64,000 nt of DNA from NCBI GenBank assembly GCA_963819635.1, contig CAWFWX010000005.1, forward strand, positions 62,001-126,000, written 5' to 3'. Shown one piece after another: positions 9,345 through 19,078 of the stretch (the stretch's first letter is position 1; each line of letters begins with the position of its first letter). The position numbers and the translations under genes are program-made. This stretch comes from JACVRW01 sp963819635. Lineage in GTDB: Bacteria > Actinomycetota > Thermoleophilia > Solirubrobacterales > Thermoleophilaceae. The notes beneath the pieces were generated by a model. The model saw only the letters and a program-made list of their open reading frames with translations. It was not told the DNA's origin and did not search any database.

Positions 9345-10481
9345 ATGAAGACCATGACCGCGCTTGCCACCTTCGCCACCCTCGGCCTCGCCACCGTGGC
9401 GCAGGCGGAGATCCGCATCGGCGCCACCGTGTCCGAGACCGGCCCGGCCGCCTTCCTCGGTGACCCGGAGGCGAAAACCCTCAAGATGCTTGTCGAGAAA
9501 CTGAACGCGGCCGGCGGCATCAATGGCGAGGAGATCGCGCTCACCGTCTACGACGACGGCGGCGACCCGAACAAGGCGCGCACCTTCGCCACTCGCCTGG
9601 TCGAGGACGACGAGGTCGTCGCGATCATCGGCGGCACCACCACCGGCGCCACCATGTCGATCATCCCGGTGGCCGAGGACGCCGAGATCCCGTTCATCTC
9701 GCTGGCCGGCGCCATCGAGATCATCGACCCGGTCAAGGAGTGGGTCTTCAAGACCCCGCACACCGACCGCATGGCCTGCCAGAAGATCTTCGAGGACATG
9801 AAGGCGCGTGGGATCAGCAAGGTCGGCTTGATCTCCGGCACCGACGGCTTCGGCGCCTCCATGCGCAAGCAATGCCTCGAAGTGGTGGGCGACTACGGCA
9901 TCGAGATCGTCGCCGACGAGAGCTACGGCCCGACCGACGCTGACATGACGCCGCAGCTTACCAACATCAAGAACACCGCCGGCATCCAGGCGGTGCTCAA
10001 CCCCGGTTTCGGCCAGGGCCCGTCGGTCGTCACCCGCAACTACCAGCAGCTCGCCGTCGGCCTGCCGCTCTACCAGAGCCACGGCGTCGCCTCAAAGGGC
10101 TTCATCGACCTCGCCGGCGCCTCCGCCGCCGAAGGCGTCCGCCTCCCCGGCACCGCGCTCCTCGTGGCCGACCTCCTCGCCGACGACGACCCGCAGAAGC
10201 CGGTGGTGAAGGCCTACCTCGACGAGTACCAGGCCGCCTACGGCGAGGCCCCCTCCACCTTCGGCGGCTACGCCCACGACGCCTTCGCCATCCTCGTCGA
10301 CGCGATCACCCGCGCCGGCTCCGCCGACCCCAAGGCCATCCGCGACGCCATCGAACAAACTTCCGGCCTCGCCGGCACCACCGGCGTCGTCACCATGACC
10401 CCAGAGGACCACCTCGGCTTCGACCTCTCGGCCTTCCGCATGCTCGAGATCAAGGACGGCAACTGGACGCTGGTCCAGTAA
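9345..10481 (+). CDS. ABC transporter periplasmic substrate-binding protein (Leu/Ile/Val-binding type)
   Basis: The 378-residue protein begins with a signal peptide (MKTMTALATFATLGLATVAQA) and continues with the periplasmic-binding fold of the LivJ/LivK family (IRIGATVSETGPAAFLGDPEAKTLKMLVEKLNAAGGINGEEIALTVYDDGGDPNKA). It heads a complete five-gene importer (binding protein, two permeases, two ATPases) placed inside the paa cluster, so the cargo is probably phenylacetate or a related aromatic acid rather than a branched-chain amino acid. That substrate is inferred from context only. Confidence 0.88.
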   Translation: MKTMTALATFATLGLATVAQAEIRIGATVSETGPAAFLGDPEAKTLKMLVEKLNAAGGINGEEIALTVYDDGGDPNKARTFATRLVEDDEVVAIIGGTTTGATMSIIPVAEDAEIPFISLAGAIEIIDPVKEWVFKTPHTDRMACQKIFEDMKARGISKVGLISGTDGFGASMRKQCLEVVGDYGIEIVADESYGPTDADMTPQLTNIKNTAGIQAVLNPGFGQGPSVVTRNYQQLAVGLPLYQSHGVASKGFIDLAGASAAEGVRLPGTALLVADLLADDDPQKPVVKAYLDEYQAAYGEAPSTFGGYAHDAFAILVDAITRAGSADPKAIRDAIEQTSGLAGTTGVVTMTPEDHLGFDLSAFRMLEIKDGNWTLVQ

Positions 10482-10541
10482 CCCCGCCCGGCGCCCGGTT
10501 CACCGCGGGCGTCCCATCCCTTCCGCTGGAGCGCGACGCCG

Positions 10542-11414
10542 ATGGCCGAACTCATGCAATTCCTCCTGTCCGGCGTGACCGTCGGCGCGGTCTACGCGCT
10601 GGTCGCCCTCGGCTTCACCATCATCTACAACGCCTCCGACGTGGTGAACTTCGCCCAAGGCGAGTTCGTGATGCTAGGCGGCATGATCACCGTCTTCGCG
10701 AACATGGCCGGCCTGCCCATCCCGCTCGCGGCGCTGATCGCCATCGCTGCCACCGCGTTGGTCGGCGTCGCCCTCAACAAGCTCGCCATCGAGCTCGCCC
10801 GCGGCGCCCCGGTCGTCTCGCTCATCATCATCACCATCGGCGCCTCGATCTTCATTCGTGGCGTCGCCCAGCTCGTCTTCGACAAGCAGCTCCACCGCTT
10901 CCCCGCCTTCTCCGGCGACACCCCGATCCAGATCATGGACGCCACCATCCTTCCCCAGTCCCTCTGGGTCCTGGCCGGCGCCATCGCCGTCTTCGTCGGC
11001 CTCTGGGCCTTCTTCACCAAGACCCTCACCGGCCGCGCCGTCCTCGCCACATCAAACAACCGCCTCGCCGCCCAGCTCGTCGGCATTAACACCAACTGGG
11101 TGATGACCCTCTCCTTCGCGCTCTCCGCCGCCATCGGTGCGCTCGCCGGCGTCCTCGTCACCCCGATCACCAACACCAGCTACGACATCGGCATCGCCGT
11201 CGCGCTCAAGGGCTTCGCCGCCGCCATGCTCGGCGGCATGGGCAACCCGATCGGCGCGCTGGTCGGCGGCATCCTCCTCGGCCTCATCGAGGCGCTCACC
11301 GCCGGCTACATCTCCTCGGTCTACAAGGACGCCGCCGCCTTCGTCGTCATCCTCATCGTCCTCTTCGTGAGGCCGAGCGGCATCTTCGGCCGCAAGTCCA
11401 CGGACCGGGTGTGA
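10542..11414 (+). CDS. ABC transporter permease, LivH type
   Basis: The 290-residue inner-membrane permease contains several hydrophobic helices and the LivH hallmarks VGAVYALVALGFTIIYNASDVVNFAQGEFVMLGGM and, near the C-terminus, GFAAAMLGGMGNPIGALVGGILLGLIE, the ATPase-coupling (EAA-like) loop. It pairs with the LivM-type permease downstream to form the channel. Its stop is within a few bases of the next start, showing operon structure. Confidence 0.9.
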   Translation: MAELMQFLLSGVTVGAVYALVALGFTIIYNASDVVNFAQGEFVMLGGMITVFANMAGLPIPLAALIAIAATALVGVALNKLAIELARGAPVVSLIIITIGASIFIRGVAQLVFDKQLHRFPAFSGDTPIQIMDATILPQSLWVLAGAIAVFVGLWAFFTKTLTGRAVLATSNNRLAAQLVGINTNWVMTLSFALSAAIGALAGVLVTPITNTSYDIGIAVALKGFAAAMLGGMGNPIGALVGGILLGLIEALTAGYISSVYKDAAAFVVILIVLFVRPSGIFGRKSTDRV

Positions 11415-11416
11415 CC

Positions 11417-12367
11417 ATGACCACGAAACGCGTCACCCTCCTCATCCTCGCAATCATCGTCATTGCCTCACCCCTCTTCTTCCCCTCCAACTACTACTAC
11501 CGCGTCGGCTCGCTCATCTTCGTCAACGGCCTCGCAGTCACCGGCATCGTCATCCTGACCGGCTACGCCGGCCAGATCAGCCTCGGCCACGCCGGCTTCG
11601 CCGGGATAGGCGCATACGCCTGTGCCCTCGCGCCGGTCCACCTCGGCCTCCACCCCGGCCTTGCCGCCATCCTCGGCGCCGCCCTCTCCGCCGCCCTCGC
11701 CTGGCTAGTCGGTCGCCCGGTCCTCCGCCTCAAGGGCTACTACCTCGCCGTCGCCACCCTCGGCCTCGGCATCCTCGTCTCCATGGTCCTCGCCAACGAG
11801 GCCTGGCTCACCCGCGGCCCCGACGGCATCGAGGTTCCCGACCTCGGACTCAACGACGTCCTCGAAGCCATCGGCATCGACCTCTCCAACGCCCAGTTCT
11901 GGTACTTCTTCTCCGGCCTCGTCCTCGTCATCGGCGCCTGGGTCGCGCTCAACCTCTACGATAGCCCCACCGGCCGCGCTCTGCGCGCCCTGCACGGCTC
12001 CGAGATCGCCGCCCGCACCGTCGGCATCGACGTCGCCCGCCTCAAGCTGCAGGCCTTCGTCATCTCCGCCGTCTACGCCTCGCTCGCCGGCTCGCTACTC
12101 GCGCTGCAGAACAAGTTCGTCACTCCCGACGTGGCCGGCTTCATGCACTCGATCGAGATGGTGACCATGGCGGTCCTCGGCGGCGCCGCCTCGGTCCTCG
12201 GCGCCTTCTTCGGCGCGGCGATCCTCACTACGCTGCCGCAGGTCCTCACCGTCTTCCAGGAGTACGAGCAGATCCTGCTCGGCCTCGTTATGATGCTGGT
12301 GATGATCTTCATGCGCGACGGCCTGCTCCCCAGCATCACGCGCGCGCTCCGCGGGAGGAACAAATGA
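11417..12367 (+). CDS. ABC transporter permease, LivM type
   Basis: The 316-residue permease has multiple transmembrane helices and the LivM motifs NGLAVTGIVILTGYAGQISLGHAGFAGIGAYA and LLALQNKFVTPDVAGFMHSIEMVTMAVLGGAASVLGAFFGAA. Either ATG 11417 or GTG 11411 could be used; ATG is preferred as the commoner initiator. Its end overlaps the LivG-type ATPase start by 4 bases (ATGA). Confidence 0.9.
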   Translation: MTTKRVTLLILAIIVIASPLFFPSNYYYRVGSLIFVNGLAVTGIVILTGYAGQISLGHAGFAGIGAYACALAPVHLGLHPGLAAILGAALSAALAWLVGRPVLRLKGYYLAVATLGLGILVSMVLANEAWLTRGPDGIEVPDLGLNDVLEAIGIDLSNAQFWYFFSGLVLVIGAWVALNLYDSPTGRALRALHGSEIAARTVGIDVARLKLQAFVISAVYASLAGSLLALQNKFVTPDVAGFMHSIEMVTMAVLGGAASVLGAFFGAAILTTLPQVLTVFQEYEQILLGLVMMLVMIFMRDGLLPSITRALRGRNK

Positions 12368-13137
12368 CCAAGCTCCTCGAAGTCCAGGGCCTCGGCATCA
12401 GCTTCGGCGGGCTGCGCGCCGTCAACGATGTCAGCTTCGCGATGAACCCGGGCGAGATTGTCTCGGTGATCGGCCCGAACGGCGCCGGCAAGACCACGCT
12501 CTTCAACATGATCTCCGGCGTCTACCGCCCGAGCGGCGGCAGCGTGAAGCTCGACGGCCAAGATGTGACCGGCATGGACCCCTACCTCCTCGCCCGGCGC
12601 GGCCTGTCGCGCACCTTCCAGAACCTGCAGATCTTTCAGTCGATGACGGTGCTGGAGAACGCCATCTCCGGCTTCCACCTGCAGGAGATGGGCCCGCTCC
12701 TCGCCGACCTGCTCAACCTCCCCTCGACCCGCCGCCGCGCCGCGGCCGCAGCGACAGGCGCCCGCGCCCTCCTCGAGCGCGTCCGCCTCGGCAACGCCGC
12801 CGAGAAGGAGGCGAGCTCGCTCTCCTATGGCGCGCTGAAGCGGCTCGAGATCGCCCGCGCACTGGCGCTGAAACCCCGCGTCCTCCTCCTAGACGAGCCC
12901 GCCGCGGGCTGCAACGCCGTCGAAACCGAGGAGATCGACCGCCTGATCGCCGAGGTCGCCGCCTCCGGCACAGCCATCCTCCTGGTGGAGCACGACATGA
13001 AGATGGTCATGCGCATCTCGAACCACATCGTCGTCCTCGACCACGGCGAAAAGATCGCCGAGGGCGAGCCCGCGGCCGTCAGCCGCGACCCGAAGGTCAT
13101 CGAGGCTTATCTCGGAACGGAGGCCGCCCATGCTTAA
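12364..13137 (+). CDS. ABC transporter ATPase, LivG type
   Basis: The 257-residue ATPase has Walker A GPNGAGKTTLFNMISG, a signature region in the slightly divergent form LSYGALKRLEIARALALKPRVLLLDEP (Walker B LLLDEP), and the switch histidine region LLVEHDMKMVM. It lies between the permease and the LivF-type ATPase, overlapping both by a few bases. The signature is LSYGALKR rather than LSYGQQR, a variation common in this subfamily. Confidence 0.92.
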   Translation: MTKLLEVQGLGISFGGLRAVNDVSFAMNPGEIVSVIGPNGAGKTTLFNMISGVYRPSGGSVKLDGQDVTGMDPYLLARRGLSRTFQNLQIFQSMTVLENAISGFHLQEMGPLLADLLNLPSTRRRAAAAATGARALLERVRLGNAAEKEASSLSYGALKRLEIARALALKPRVLLLDEPAAGCNAVETEEIDRLIAEVAASGTAILLVEHDMKMVMRISNHIVVLDHGEKIAEGEPAAVSRDPKVIEAYLGTEAAHA

Positions 13138-13831
13138 CGTCGAGGGCCTGCGCTCCCGCTACGGCCGCATCGAGGTGCTGCACGGCATCGACCTCGCGGT
13201 CAACTCGGGCGAAATCGTCACCGTCGTCGGCGCCAACGGCGCCGGCAAGACGACGCTGCTCCGCTGCCTCTCCGGCGTCCAGCCGGTCACCGGCGGCAGC
13301 ATCACCTTCCGCGGCGAGAACTTCACCGCGGTCCCCGCCTACAAGCGCCTCGGCTACGGCCTCGCCCAGTCGCCCGAGGGCCGGCAGATCTTCACCAACC
13401 TGACGGTGGAGGAGAACCTCCGCCTCGGCGCCTTCCTCTATGTCGACGAGCGAGTGGAGAAGGACATGGCCAACGCCTTCGCTATGTTCCCGATCCTCAA
13501 GGAGAAGCGCAACCTCGTTGCCGGCGGCCTGTCCGGCGGCCAGCAGCAGATGCTCGCCATCGCCCGCGCGCTGATGGGCCGCCCCTCCTGCCTCCTCCTC
13601 GACGAGCCCTCGATGGGCCTCGCCCCGATCATCGTCGCGCAGATCTTCGAGGTGGTGAAGAGCATGAAGGCGCTCGACGTCACCGTCCTCCTCGTCGAGC
13701 AGAACGCCTTCGGCGCCCTCAAGATCGCCGATCGCGGCTACGTGCTCGAAACTGGCCGCGTGACCATGAACGGCCCGGCCGCTGAGCTCATCGCCGACCC
13801 TCGTATCCGTGAAGCCTACCTGGGGATCTGA
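13130..13831 (+). CDS. ABC transporter ATPase, LivF type
   Basis: The 233-residue ATPase has Walker A GANGAGKTTLLRCLSG, signature LSGGQQQMLAIARALM and Walker B CLLLDEPSMGLAP followed by LLVEQNAFGAL, exactly the LivF pattern. It overlaps the LivG-type gene by 8 bases and ends two bases before the fadJ-like start, so transport and beta-oxidation genes appear to share a transcript. Confidence 0.93.
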   Translation: MLNVEGLRSRYGRIEVLHGIDLAVNSGEIVTVVGANGAGKTTLLRCLSGVQPVTGGSITFRGENFTAVPAYKRLGYGLAQSPEGRQIFTNLTVEENLRLGAFLYVDERVEKDMANAFAMFPILKEKRNLVAGGLSGGQQQMLAIARALMGRPSCLLLDEPSMGLAPIIVAQIFEVVKSMKALDVTVLLVEQNAFGALKIADRGYVLETGRVTMNGPAAELIADPRIREAYLGI

Positions 13832-13832
13832 C

Positions 13833-15776
13833 ATGCCCACCAGCATCGCCCGCGAGGGCCACGTCGCCGTCGTCACCGTAGACAACCCGCCAGTGAATGC
13901 CCTGTCTCAGGCCCTCCGCCAATCCCTATGGGACGCCGCGGAGGCCCTCGACGCAGACCAAGCCGTGGACGCCGTCGTCCTGATCTGCGCCGGCCGCACC
14001 TTCATCGCCGGCGCCGACGTGACCGAGTTCGGCAAGGCTCCACAGCCGCCGCACCTCCCTGACCTCGTTGCCCGCATTGAGGCGGCAAAAAAACCGTGGA
14101 CCGCCGCCATCCACGGCGCCGCCCTTGGCGGCGGCTTCGAGGTCGGGCTCGGCTGCCGCTTCCGCGTCGCGCTCGCCTCCGCCTCGGTCGGGCTGCCCGA
14201 GGTGACGCTCGGGCTCGTCCCCGGGGCAGGGGGCACCGTCCGGCTCCCCCGCCTCGTCGCGCCGGAGGTGGCTGTCGATCTCGCCACCACCGGCAAGCCG
14301 GTGAAGGCGCCAAAGGCGCTGGAGCTCGGCCTGATTGACCATATCGTCGACGGCGACCTCCGTGCCGCTGCCGTTGCCTTCGCCGCTGCGGAGCGGCCCC
14401 TCCCCTTGCCGCTCAGCGACCGCGCTCCGATCACCGCCGAAGCGAGCTTCTGGGAAGAAGCCGAAACGCAGGTGAAGAAGGCCACCCGCGGCGAAGCCGC
14501 CCCCCTGCGCGCGCTCGCCTGCCTCCGCCGCGCCACCGAGGCCGACTTTGACACCGCCATGGCCTACGAGCGCGAGACCTTCCTCGCGCTGCGCGCCTCG
14601 CCGGAAGCCGCCGCGCTGCGCCACGTCTTCTTCGCCGAGCGCGCCGCTCCGCGCCCGGCCTCGATCAAGGGCGTCGAGCCCGAACCCGTCCGCACCACCG
14701 CCGTCATCGGCGGCGGCACCATGGGCGCCGGCATCACCGCCGCCCTCCGCGATGCCGGCCTCCCCGTCACCCTCGTCGAGCGCGACGAGGGGGCGCTCAC
14801 CCGCGGCCTCGCCAACGTGCGCGCGGTTTGGGACGGCGCCGTCAAGCGCGGCCGCCTGACTTCGGAGGCTGCTACCGAACGTATGTCCGGCGTGACAGGC
14901 AGTACGGACTACGCCGCGCTCGCCGACACCGATCTGGTGATTGAGGCCGTCTTCGAGGACCTTGCCGTCAAGCGCGCCGTATTCGATGCCCTGGGCCGTG
15001 CCTGCCGCCCCGACGCCATCCTGGCCACCAACACCTCCTACCTCGACCCCCGCGCCATCGCCGAGGGCCTGCCCAATCCGTCCCGCTTCATCGGCCTCCA
15101 CTTCTTCAGCCCGGCCAACGTGATGAAGCTCCTCGAGATCGTTCCCACACCGGACACGGCCCCCGAGGCGCTGGCCACCGGCTTCGCCCTCGCCGCGCGC
15201 CTGCGCAAGATCCCCGTCCAGGCCGGCATCTGCGACGGCTTCATCGGCAACCGCATCCTGAAACGCTACCGGGCTGCGGCCGAGGAACTCGTACGCCGCG
15301 GCGTCGCCATCGTCGACGTAGACGCGGCCATGCGAACTTTCGGCTTCGCCATGGGCCCCTTCGAGGCCCAGGACCTCGGCGGCCTCGACATCGCCTACCT
15401 CCAGCGCGAAGGCGCCCGCGCCCGGGGCGAGGCCGTGCCCGAGACGCTCGGCGACCTCCTCGTCCGCGCCGGCCGCAAGGGCCAGAAGACCGGCGCCGGC
15501 TGGTACGACTACGAGCCAGGCGATCGCAAACCTAGGCGCTCGGCCGAGGCCAATGCGCTAATCGCACTACAGGTCACGCCCGGGGGCGCGCCGTACGACA
15601 TCGCTGGGCACCTCGTCGCCGAGATGGCGGCTGAGGGCGAGGCCATCCTCGCCGAGGGGATCGCCGCGCAGCCGTCCGACATCGACCTGGTCGAGATCCA
15701 CGGGTACGGATTCCCTCGCTGGCGCGGCGGCCCTATGTTCCAAGCGAAGGATCGTTCTCCCAGTCTTTTATCATAA
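13833..15776 (+). CDS. FadJ-like enoyl-CoA hydratase / 3-hydroxyacyl-CoA dehydrogenase, 3'-truncated at a join
   Basis: An N-terminal crotonase domain (AGRTFIAGADVTEFG, HGAALGGGFEVGLGCRFRVA) is followed by a Rossmann NAD domain (AVIGGGTMGAGITAALRDAG) and the dehydrogenase signature FIGLHFFSPANVMKLLEIV. It should convert enoyl-CoA to 3-ketoacyl-CoA, as needed after ring opening. Homology runs to GYGFPRWRGGPMFQA, about 15743, then switches to KDRSPSLLS and stops; family members normally continue about 45 residues in this region. The sharp loss coincides with a change in gene content and base composition and marks the block 1/block 2 boundary. Start ATG 13833 is two bases after livF ends. Confidence 0.88.
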   Translation: MPTSIAREGHVAVVTVDNPPVNALSQALRQSLWDAAEALDADQAVDAVVLICAGRTFIAGADVTEFGKAPQPPHLPDLVARIEAAKKPWTAAIHGAALGGGFEVGLGCRFRVALASASVGLPEVTLGLVPGAGGTVRLPRLVAPEVAVDLATTGKPVKAPKALELGLIDHIVDGDLRAAAVAFAAAERPLPLPLSDRAPITAEASFWEEAETQVKKATRGEAAPLRALACLRRATEADFDTAMAYERETFLALRASPEAAALRHVFFAERAAPRPASIKGVEPEPVRTTAVIGGGTMGAGITAALRDAGLPVTLVERDEGALTRGLANVRAVWDGAVKRGRLTSEAATERMSGVTGSTDYAALADTDLVIEAVFEDLAVKRAVFDALGRACRPDAILATNTSYLDPRAIAEGLPNPSRFIGLHFFSPANVMKLLEIVPTPDTAPEALATGFALAARLRKIPVQAGICDGFIGNRILKRYRAAAEELVRRGVAIVDVDAAMRTFGFAMGPFEAQDLGGLDIAYLQREGARARGEAVPETLGDLLVRAGRKGQKTGAGWYDYEPGDRKPRRSAEANALIALQVTPGGAPYDIAGHLVAEMAAEGEAILAEGIAAQPSDIDLVEIHGYGFPRWRGGPMFQAKDRSPSLLS

Positions 15777-16141
15777 GGCGAGGCGCATTGGCCCCCGCGC
15801 TGGTGTGCTGCTACTCGCAGGATTGGCGGCGGTGCAGGTGGCGGCAAAACCACCGTGCGCGGCGACCACGTCGCTGTCGCGGATCTCACGCTGCTGGCGA
15901 AGCCCCTTCAGGCGCGGCTTCTCAAACCCTTCGAGGACAGCAATTGTCATGGCGAGGCTCCGAATCAAAAACGAGCCCATGGAATCAGATCGGCCGCAAT
16001 CCAAAAGCGTGTTAACCCGAGTTCGGAGCAAAGTTCGGAGCCCTCGCGTTATTGCCGGGCTATGGCGCCGATCCGCCGATGCTGCTAGCGTGAGTGCGCC
16101 GGCTCGCGAGCCGCTCGGATTGAAATCAGTGGGAGGTTCTG
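15746..16141. other. Unassigned spacer after the first join
   Basis: This is the first sequence of block 2. Short open frames exist on both strands, but none has a recognisable motif, good start context or consistent codon bias, and I assign none. Its right end carries the dodecin ribosome-binding site (GGGAGG, about 16130-16135). Confidence 0.5.
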
Positions 16142-16351
16142 ATGGCAGAAGGCGTCTACAAAATCGTCGAGGTTGTCGGCGTTAGCGAGCAATCCTGGGA
16201 AGAGGCTGGCCGGAAGGCCGTCGAAACGGCAGCCGGCTCCCTTCGCGACCTGCGCGTCGCCGAGGTGACTAAGCTGGACATGAAGCTCGAGGAAGGCAAG
16301 GTAGCGGCCTTCCGCACGCGCGTATCGCTCTCGTTCAAGTATGAGCCCTGA
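16142..16351 (+). CDS. Dodecin (flavin-storage protein)
   Basis: This 69-residue protein matches the dodecin family in length and sequence: MAEGVYKIVEVVGVSEQSW, KAVETAAGSLRDLRVAEVTKLDM and a final beta strand FRTRVSLSFKYEP. Dodecins form dodecameric shells that bind pairs of flavins and buffer FMN/FAD. A clear GGGAGG lies about six bases upstream. It stands alone, followed by the PHA synthase gene about 140 bases later. Confidence 0.92.
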   Translation: MAEGVYKIVEVVGVSEQSWEEAGRKAVETAAGSLRDLRVAEVTKLDMKLEEGKVAAFRTRVSLSFKYEP

Positions 16352-16491
16352 TGTCGGGTTGCCACGTTCGCGCCCCTCTTCCATTCTTGGTCGGGCTTAC
16401 ACCGGCCAGCCGACGGGCGGCCCGAGCATCTACTTTGAGGCACGATCAGAGCCGTCGAAACGCCTCTACATGCGGGGATAGTGTGCCTATG

Positions 16492-18271
16492 ATGGTCACC
16501 GAGCCCGACGGGAAACGGATGTCGATCGAGATAGCAGCCGCGCAAACCATCCAGTTTTGGGAACTGCTGCAGCGTGCCCAGAAGCTGGCATTGAGCACGC
16601 AATCGACAGTTTTGGCGAAAGCTTCGGGGCAAGAGTTCTCGATCGTCGACGCCAACGCGACAGGCGCAGCTTGTATGAAGGCCTTCGCCGAACTCGTTCA
16701 GCATCCGATGCCGCTCGCCGCCTTCCAGCAAGCCGCCTGGCTCAACCTCACGAAAGCCTGGATTGACGCATGGACGGGCAACAGCCCTGCCGTGACCGAT
16801 CGGCGTTTCCGCGACCCGTTGTGGGACGAGGATCCTGTCAGCCGTGGTCTTCGCGATGCGCATCTCGCAGTCGAACACGCCGCTGACGGTTTGCTCGAAG
16901 CGCTGCCAAGGGGATCCAAGGATCACCTCCGCTTGGAATTCTACACCCGGCAGCTCCTGAGCGCGCTGTCGCCGAGCAACTTCCTACCCTTGAACCCGGC
17001 CGCGCGTCATCGCTTCATCGAAACCGAGGGCCAAAGCCTTCTGGATGGCTTCAAGAACCTGCTGGACGACCTGGAGCACGGCGACGGCCGCCTTGACATC
17101 TCCACCAACGACAAGGCCGCCTTCATCGTCGGTCGCGACCTTGCGACGACGCCAGGCAAGGTCGTCTTTCAGAACGAGTTGATGCAGCTTATCCAGTACG
17201 CGCCGCTGACCGAGACCCAGCGCAAGCGCCCCCTTCTCTTCGTACCGGCGTGGATCAACAAATACTACATCCTCGACATGCGGCCGAAGAACAGCCTGGT
17301 GCGCTACATGCTGGAGCGCGGGCACAGCGTCTTCGTGATCTCGTGGGTCAACCCGTCCAAGGAACACGCGCAGAAGAGCTTCGAGGACTATATGCGCCTC
17401 GGTCCGCTCGCGGCGCTGGATGCGATCGAGGCGGCGACCGGCGAGAAGAAGGTCAATATCCTCGGTTTCTGTATTGGCGGGATCCTGGTGACCGCGACGC
17501 TCGCCTGGCTTGCGGCGCGGAAGGACGACCGGATCGCTTCGGCGACGACGCTTGCGACGATGGTGGACTTCACCGACGTCGGCGAAATCGGCGTCTTCAT
17601 CGACAGTGACCGGCTGGTCGCTCTGCGCAAGCACATGAAAGACACCGGGTACCTCGAGAACCATCATTTGCAGGACATGTTCTCGATGATCCGGGAGAAC
17701 GACCTGATCTGGTCGTTCCACGTCATGAACTACCTGATGGGGAAGAAGCCGCCAGCCTTTGATCTCCTGTTCTGGAACGCGGATTCCACCCGGCTGCCAG
17801 CGGCGATGCTGCTCTGGTATCTCGAGAAGATCTACATCGAGAATGGCCTTCGCAAGCCCGGCCACCTCTCGCTGGACGGAACGCCGATCGACATTTCCAG
17901 GATCAAGACGCCCTGCTTCGTCTTGGCGACGCGGGAAGACCATATCGCCCCCTGGACCTCGGTCTACCCCACGGCCCGACTTCTCGGTGGAGAGGTCCGT
18001 TTCGTCCTCGGCGGCTCCGGTCACATCGCTGGGGTGATCAATCCGCCCTCGGATCGACCCAAATACGGATATTGGACAGGCGACGACTATCCGGACAACG
18101 GCCGACGAGTGGCTGGCCAAGGCGGCCTACACCGAAGGCTCCTGGTGGCCCTACTGGGCCGAGTGGCTTGAAGCGAAGGATCGGGCGAAGCAAGTCCCCG
18201 CCCGCCATCCGGGAGATCGCGACCTCGCCGTGATCGAGACTGCTCCAGGGAGCTACGTCCTCGGGAAGTGA
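16492..18271 (+). pseudogene. phaC: Class I poly(3-hydroxyalkanoate) synthase with C-terminal frameshift
   Basis: PhaC polymerises hydroxyacyl-CoA into storage polyester. The lipase-like box FCIGG contains the catalytic Cys; the catalytic Asp is in ATREDHIAPW and the His in GGSGHIAGVINPP. The N-terminal domain (FRDPLWDEDPVSRG, LSPSNFLPLNP) is typical. ATG 16492 (MVTEPDGK) is more likely than the open frame from 16351. The original frame ends at 18171 in a nonsense tail (NGRRVAGQGG). A frame change near 18095-18105 restores TADEWLAKAAYTEGSWWPYWAEWLEAKD...GSYVLGK with stop at 18271. Since all catalytic residues precede the shift, this is either a sequencing error or a recent lesion. Confidence 0.85.
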
Positions 18272-19078
18272 CCGACCTGCGGGATGGACCTTTAATCCGT
18301 TTCCCGCCGGCCTGGATCCGGCGGCGATCAGTTGGCGCAGATGTCAATCGGTGCGGCGCGTCAAGCAGGATGATGGCGCATTGCCTCGCCTGAACTGTGA
18401 GCCGTTGCCTCATCTGATCTGCTCCCGGCAGTGGGATGGCAGGAGCAGATCAGATGAGGCGTGTGAGCATGGCGGAAGAGACTGGCCACGAGGGCTGGCG
18501 GTACGTCGGGAACGCCGACCGCCGGACGCGACCCGTCTCTCTTCTCAAAAGGTCCCATGACGCTGCGACCCTACCCCCGCAGCCGTAGAACTGCCTGTAT
18601 TCGGTCCGGCAGAGCCTTACGAGGTGTGAACCGGCATCAGCAACTCGGCGAGCCCGAATGGCGTTTGACGGCCTGACCTCGCCATTTTCCCAAGCATTGG
18701 ATACGCTCCTCTCGACATGCCGGCGTGACCCGCCGCCAAATTAAGGAAAGGATTTCGTCGCCGGTCTTCACTAAATAAATAGGTGGGAATCTATCGTTCG
18801 GCGCGACGAGGCGACCGGAGCAAAAAAACAGAGGGAGTCAAGGCCTTCCGTCGGCATCAGCAGGCGAATGAGCCGTGCGTTACGGTGTCTGCGGTTCTGT
18901 CGGCTTCTCTGCGACGTAGAGAAATCTGGATATAGTCTCGCCGTTGCGGCCATTCCAAGAAGAGTGGGGCTTGCGGTCGATCCTTCCGAGTTTTGATCCC
19001 CAATAGGACAATCTGGAGAAACTATTCAACGCCTTGGCGTATTATTCGCGCATCAGCTCACCCAGGGGAGGCCGAACC
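18272..19078. other. Long spacer without a supported gene; contains an 18407-18460 hairpin
   Basis: Only short conflicting open frames occur here. The main feature is the perfect hairpin described separately at 18407-18460. The last 70 bases lead into the ferredoxin oxidoreductase gene, with a GGGGAG ribosome-binding site near 19063-19068. Confidence 0.5.
18407..18460. repeat. Perfect 19-bp inverted repeat with 16-nt loop
   Basis: Left arm 18407-18425 (GCCTCATCTGATCTGCTCC) and right arm 18442-18460 are exact reverse complements, separated by 16 bases. It lies about 135 bases after the restored phaC stop and is not followed by a T run, so it is not a typical intrinsic terminator. It could be a REP-like palindrome, an IS target or a small structured RNA. 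Confidence 0.75.

Noticed and set aside
7845..10082. A long minus-strand open frame (745 codons) opposite paaN and the binding-protein gene
   Set aside because: It is antisense to two well-supported genes and rich in G, E, D, R and V, as expected of GC-rich shadow frames; it has no family motif.
15742..15754. 13-base match AAGCGAAGGATCG at 15742 and 18171 as recombination microhomology at the first join
   Set aside because: It is too short to be significant alone, and the second copy is ordinary phaC coding sequence.
15771..16088. Short open frames on both strands between the first join and dodecin
   Set aside because: None shows motifs, a convincing start or similarity I can name.
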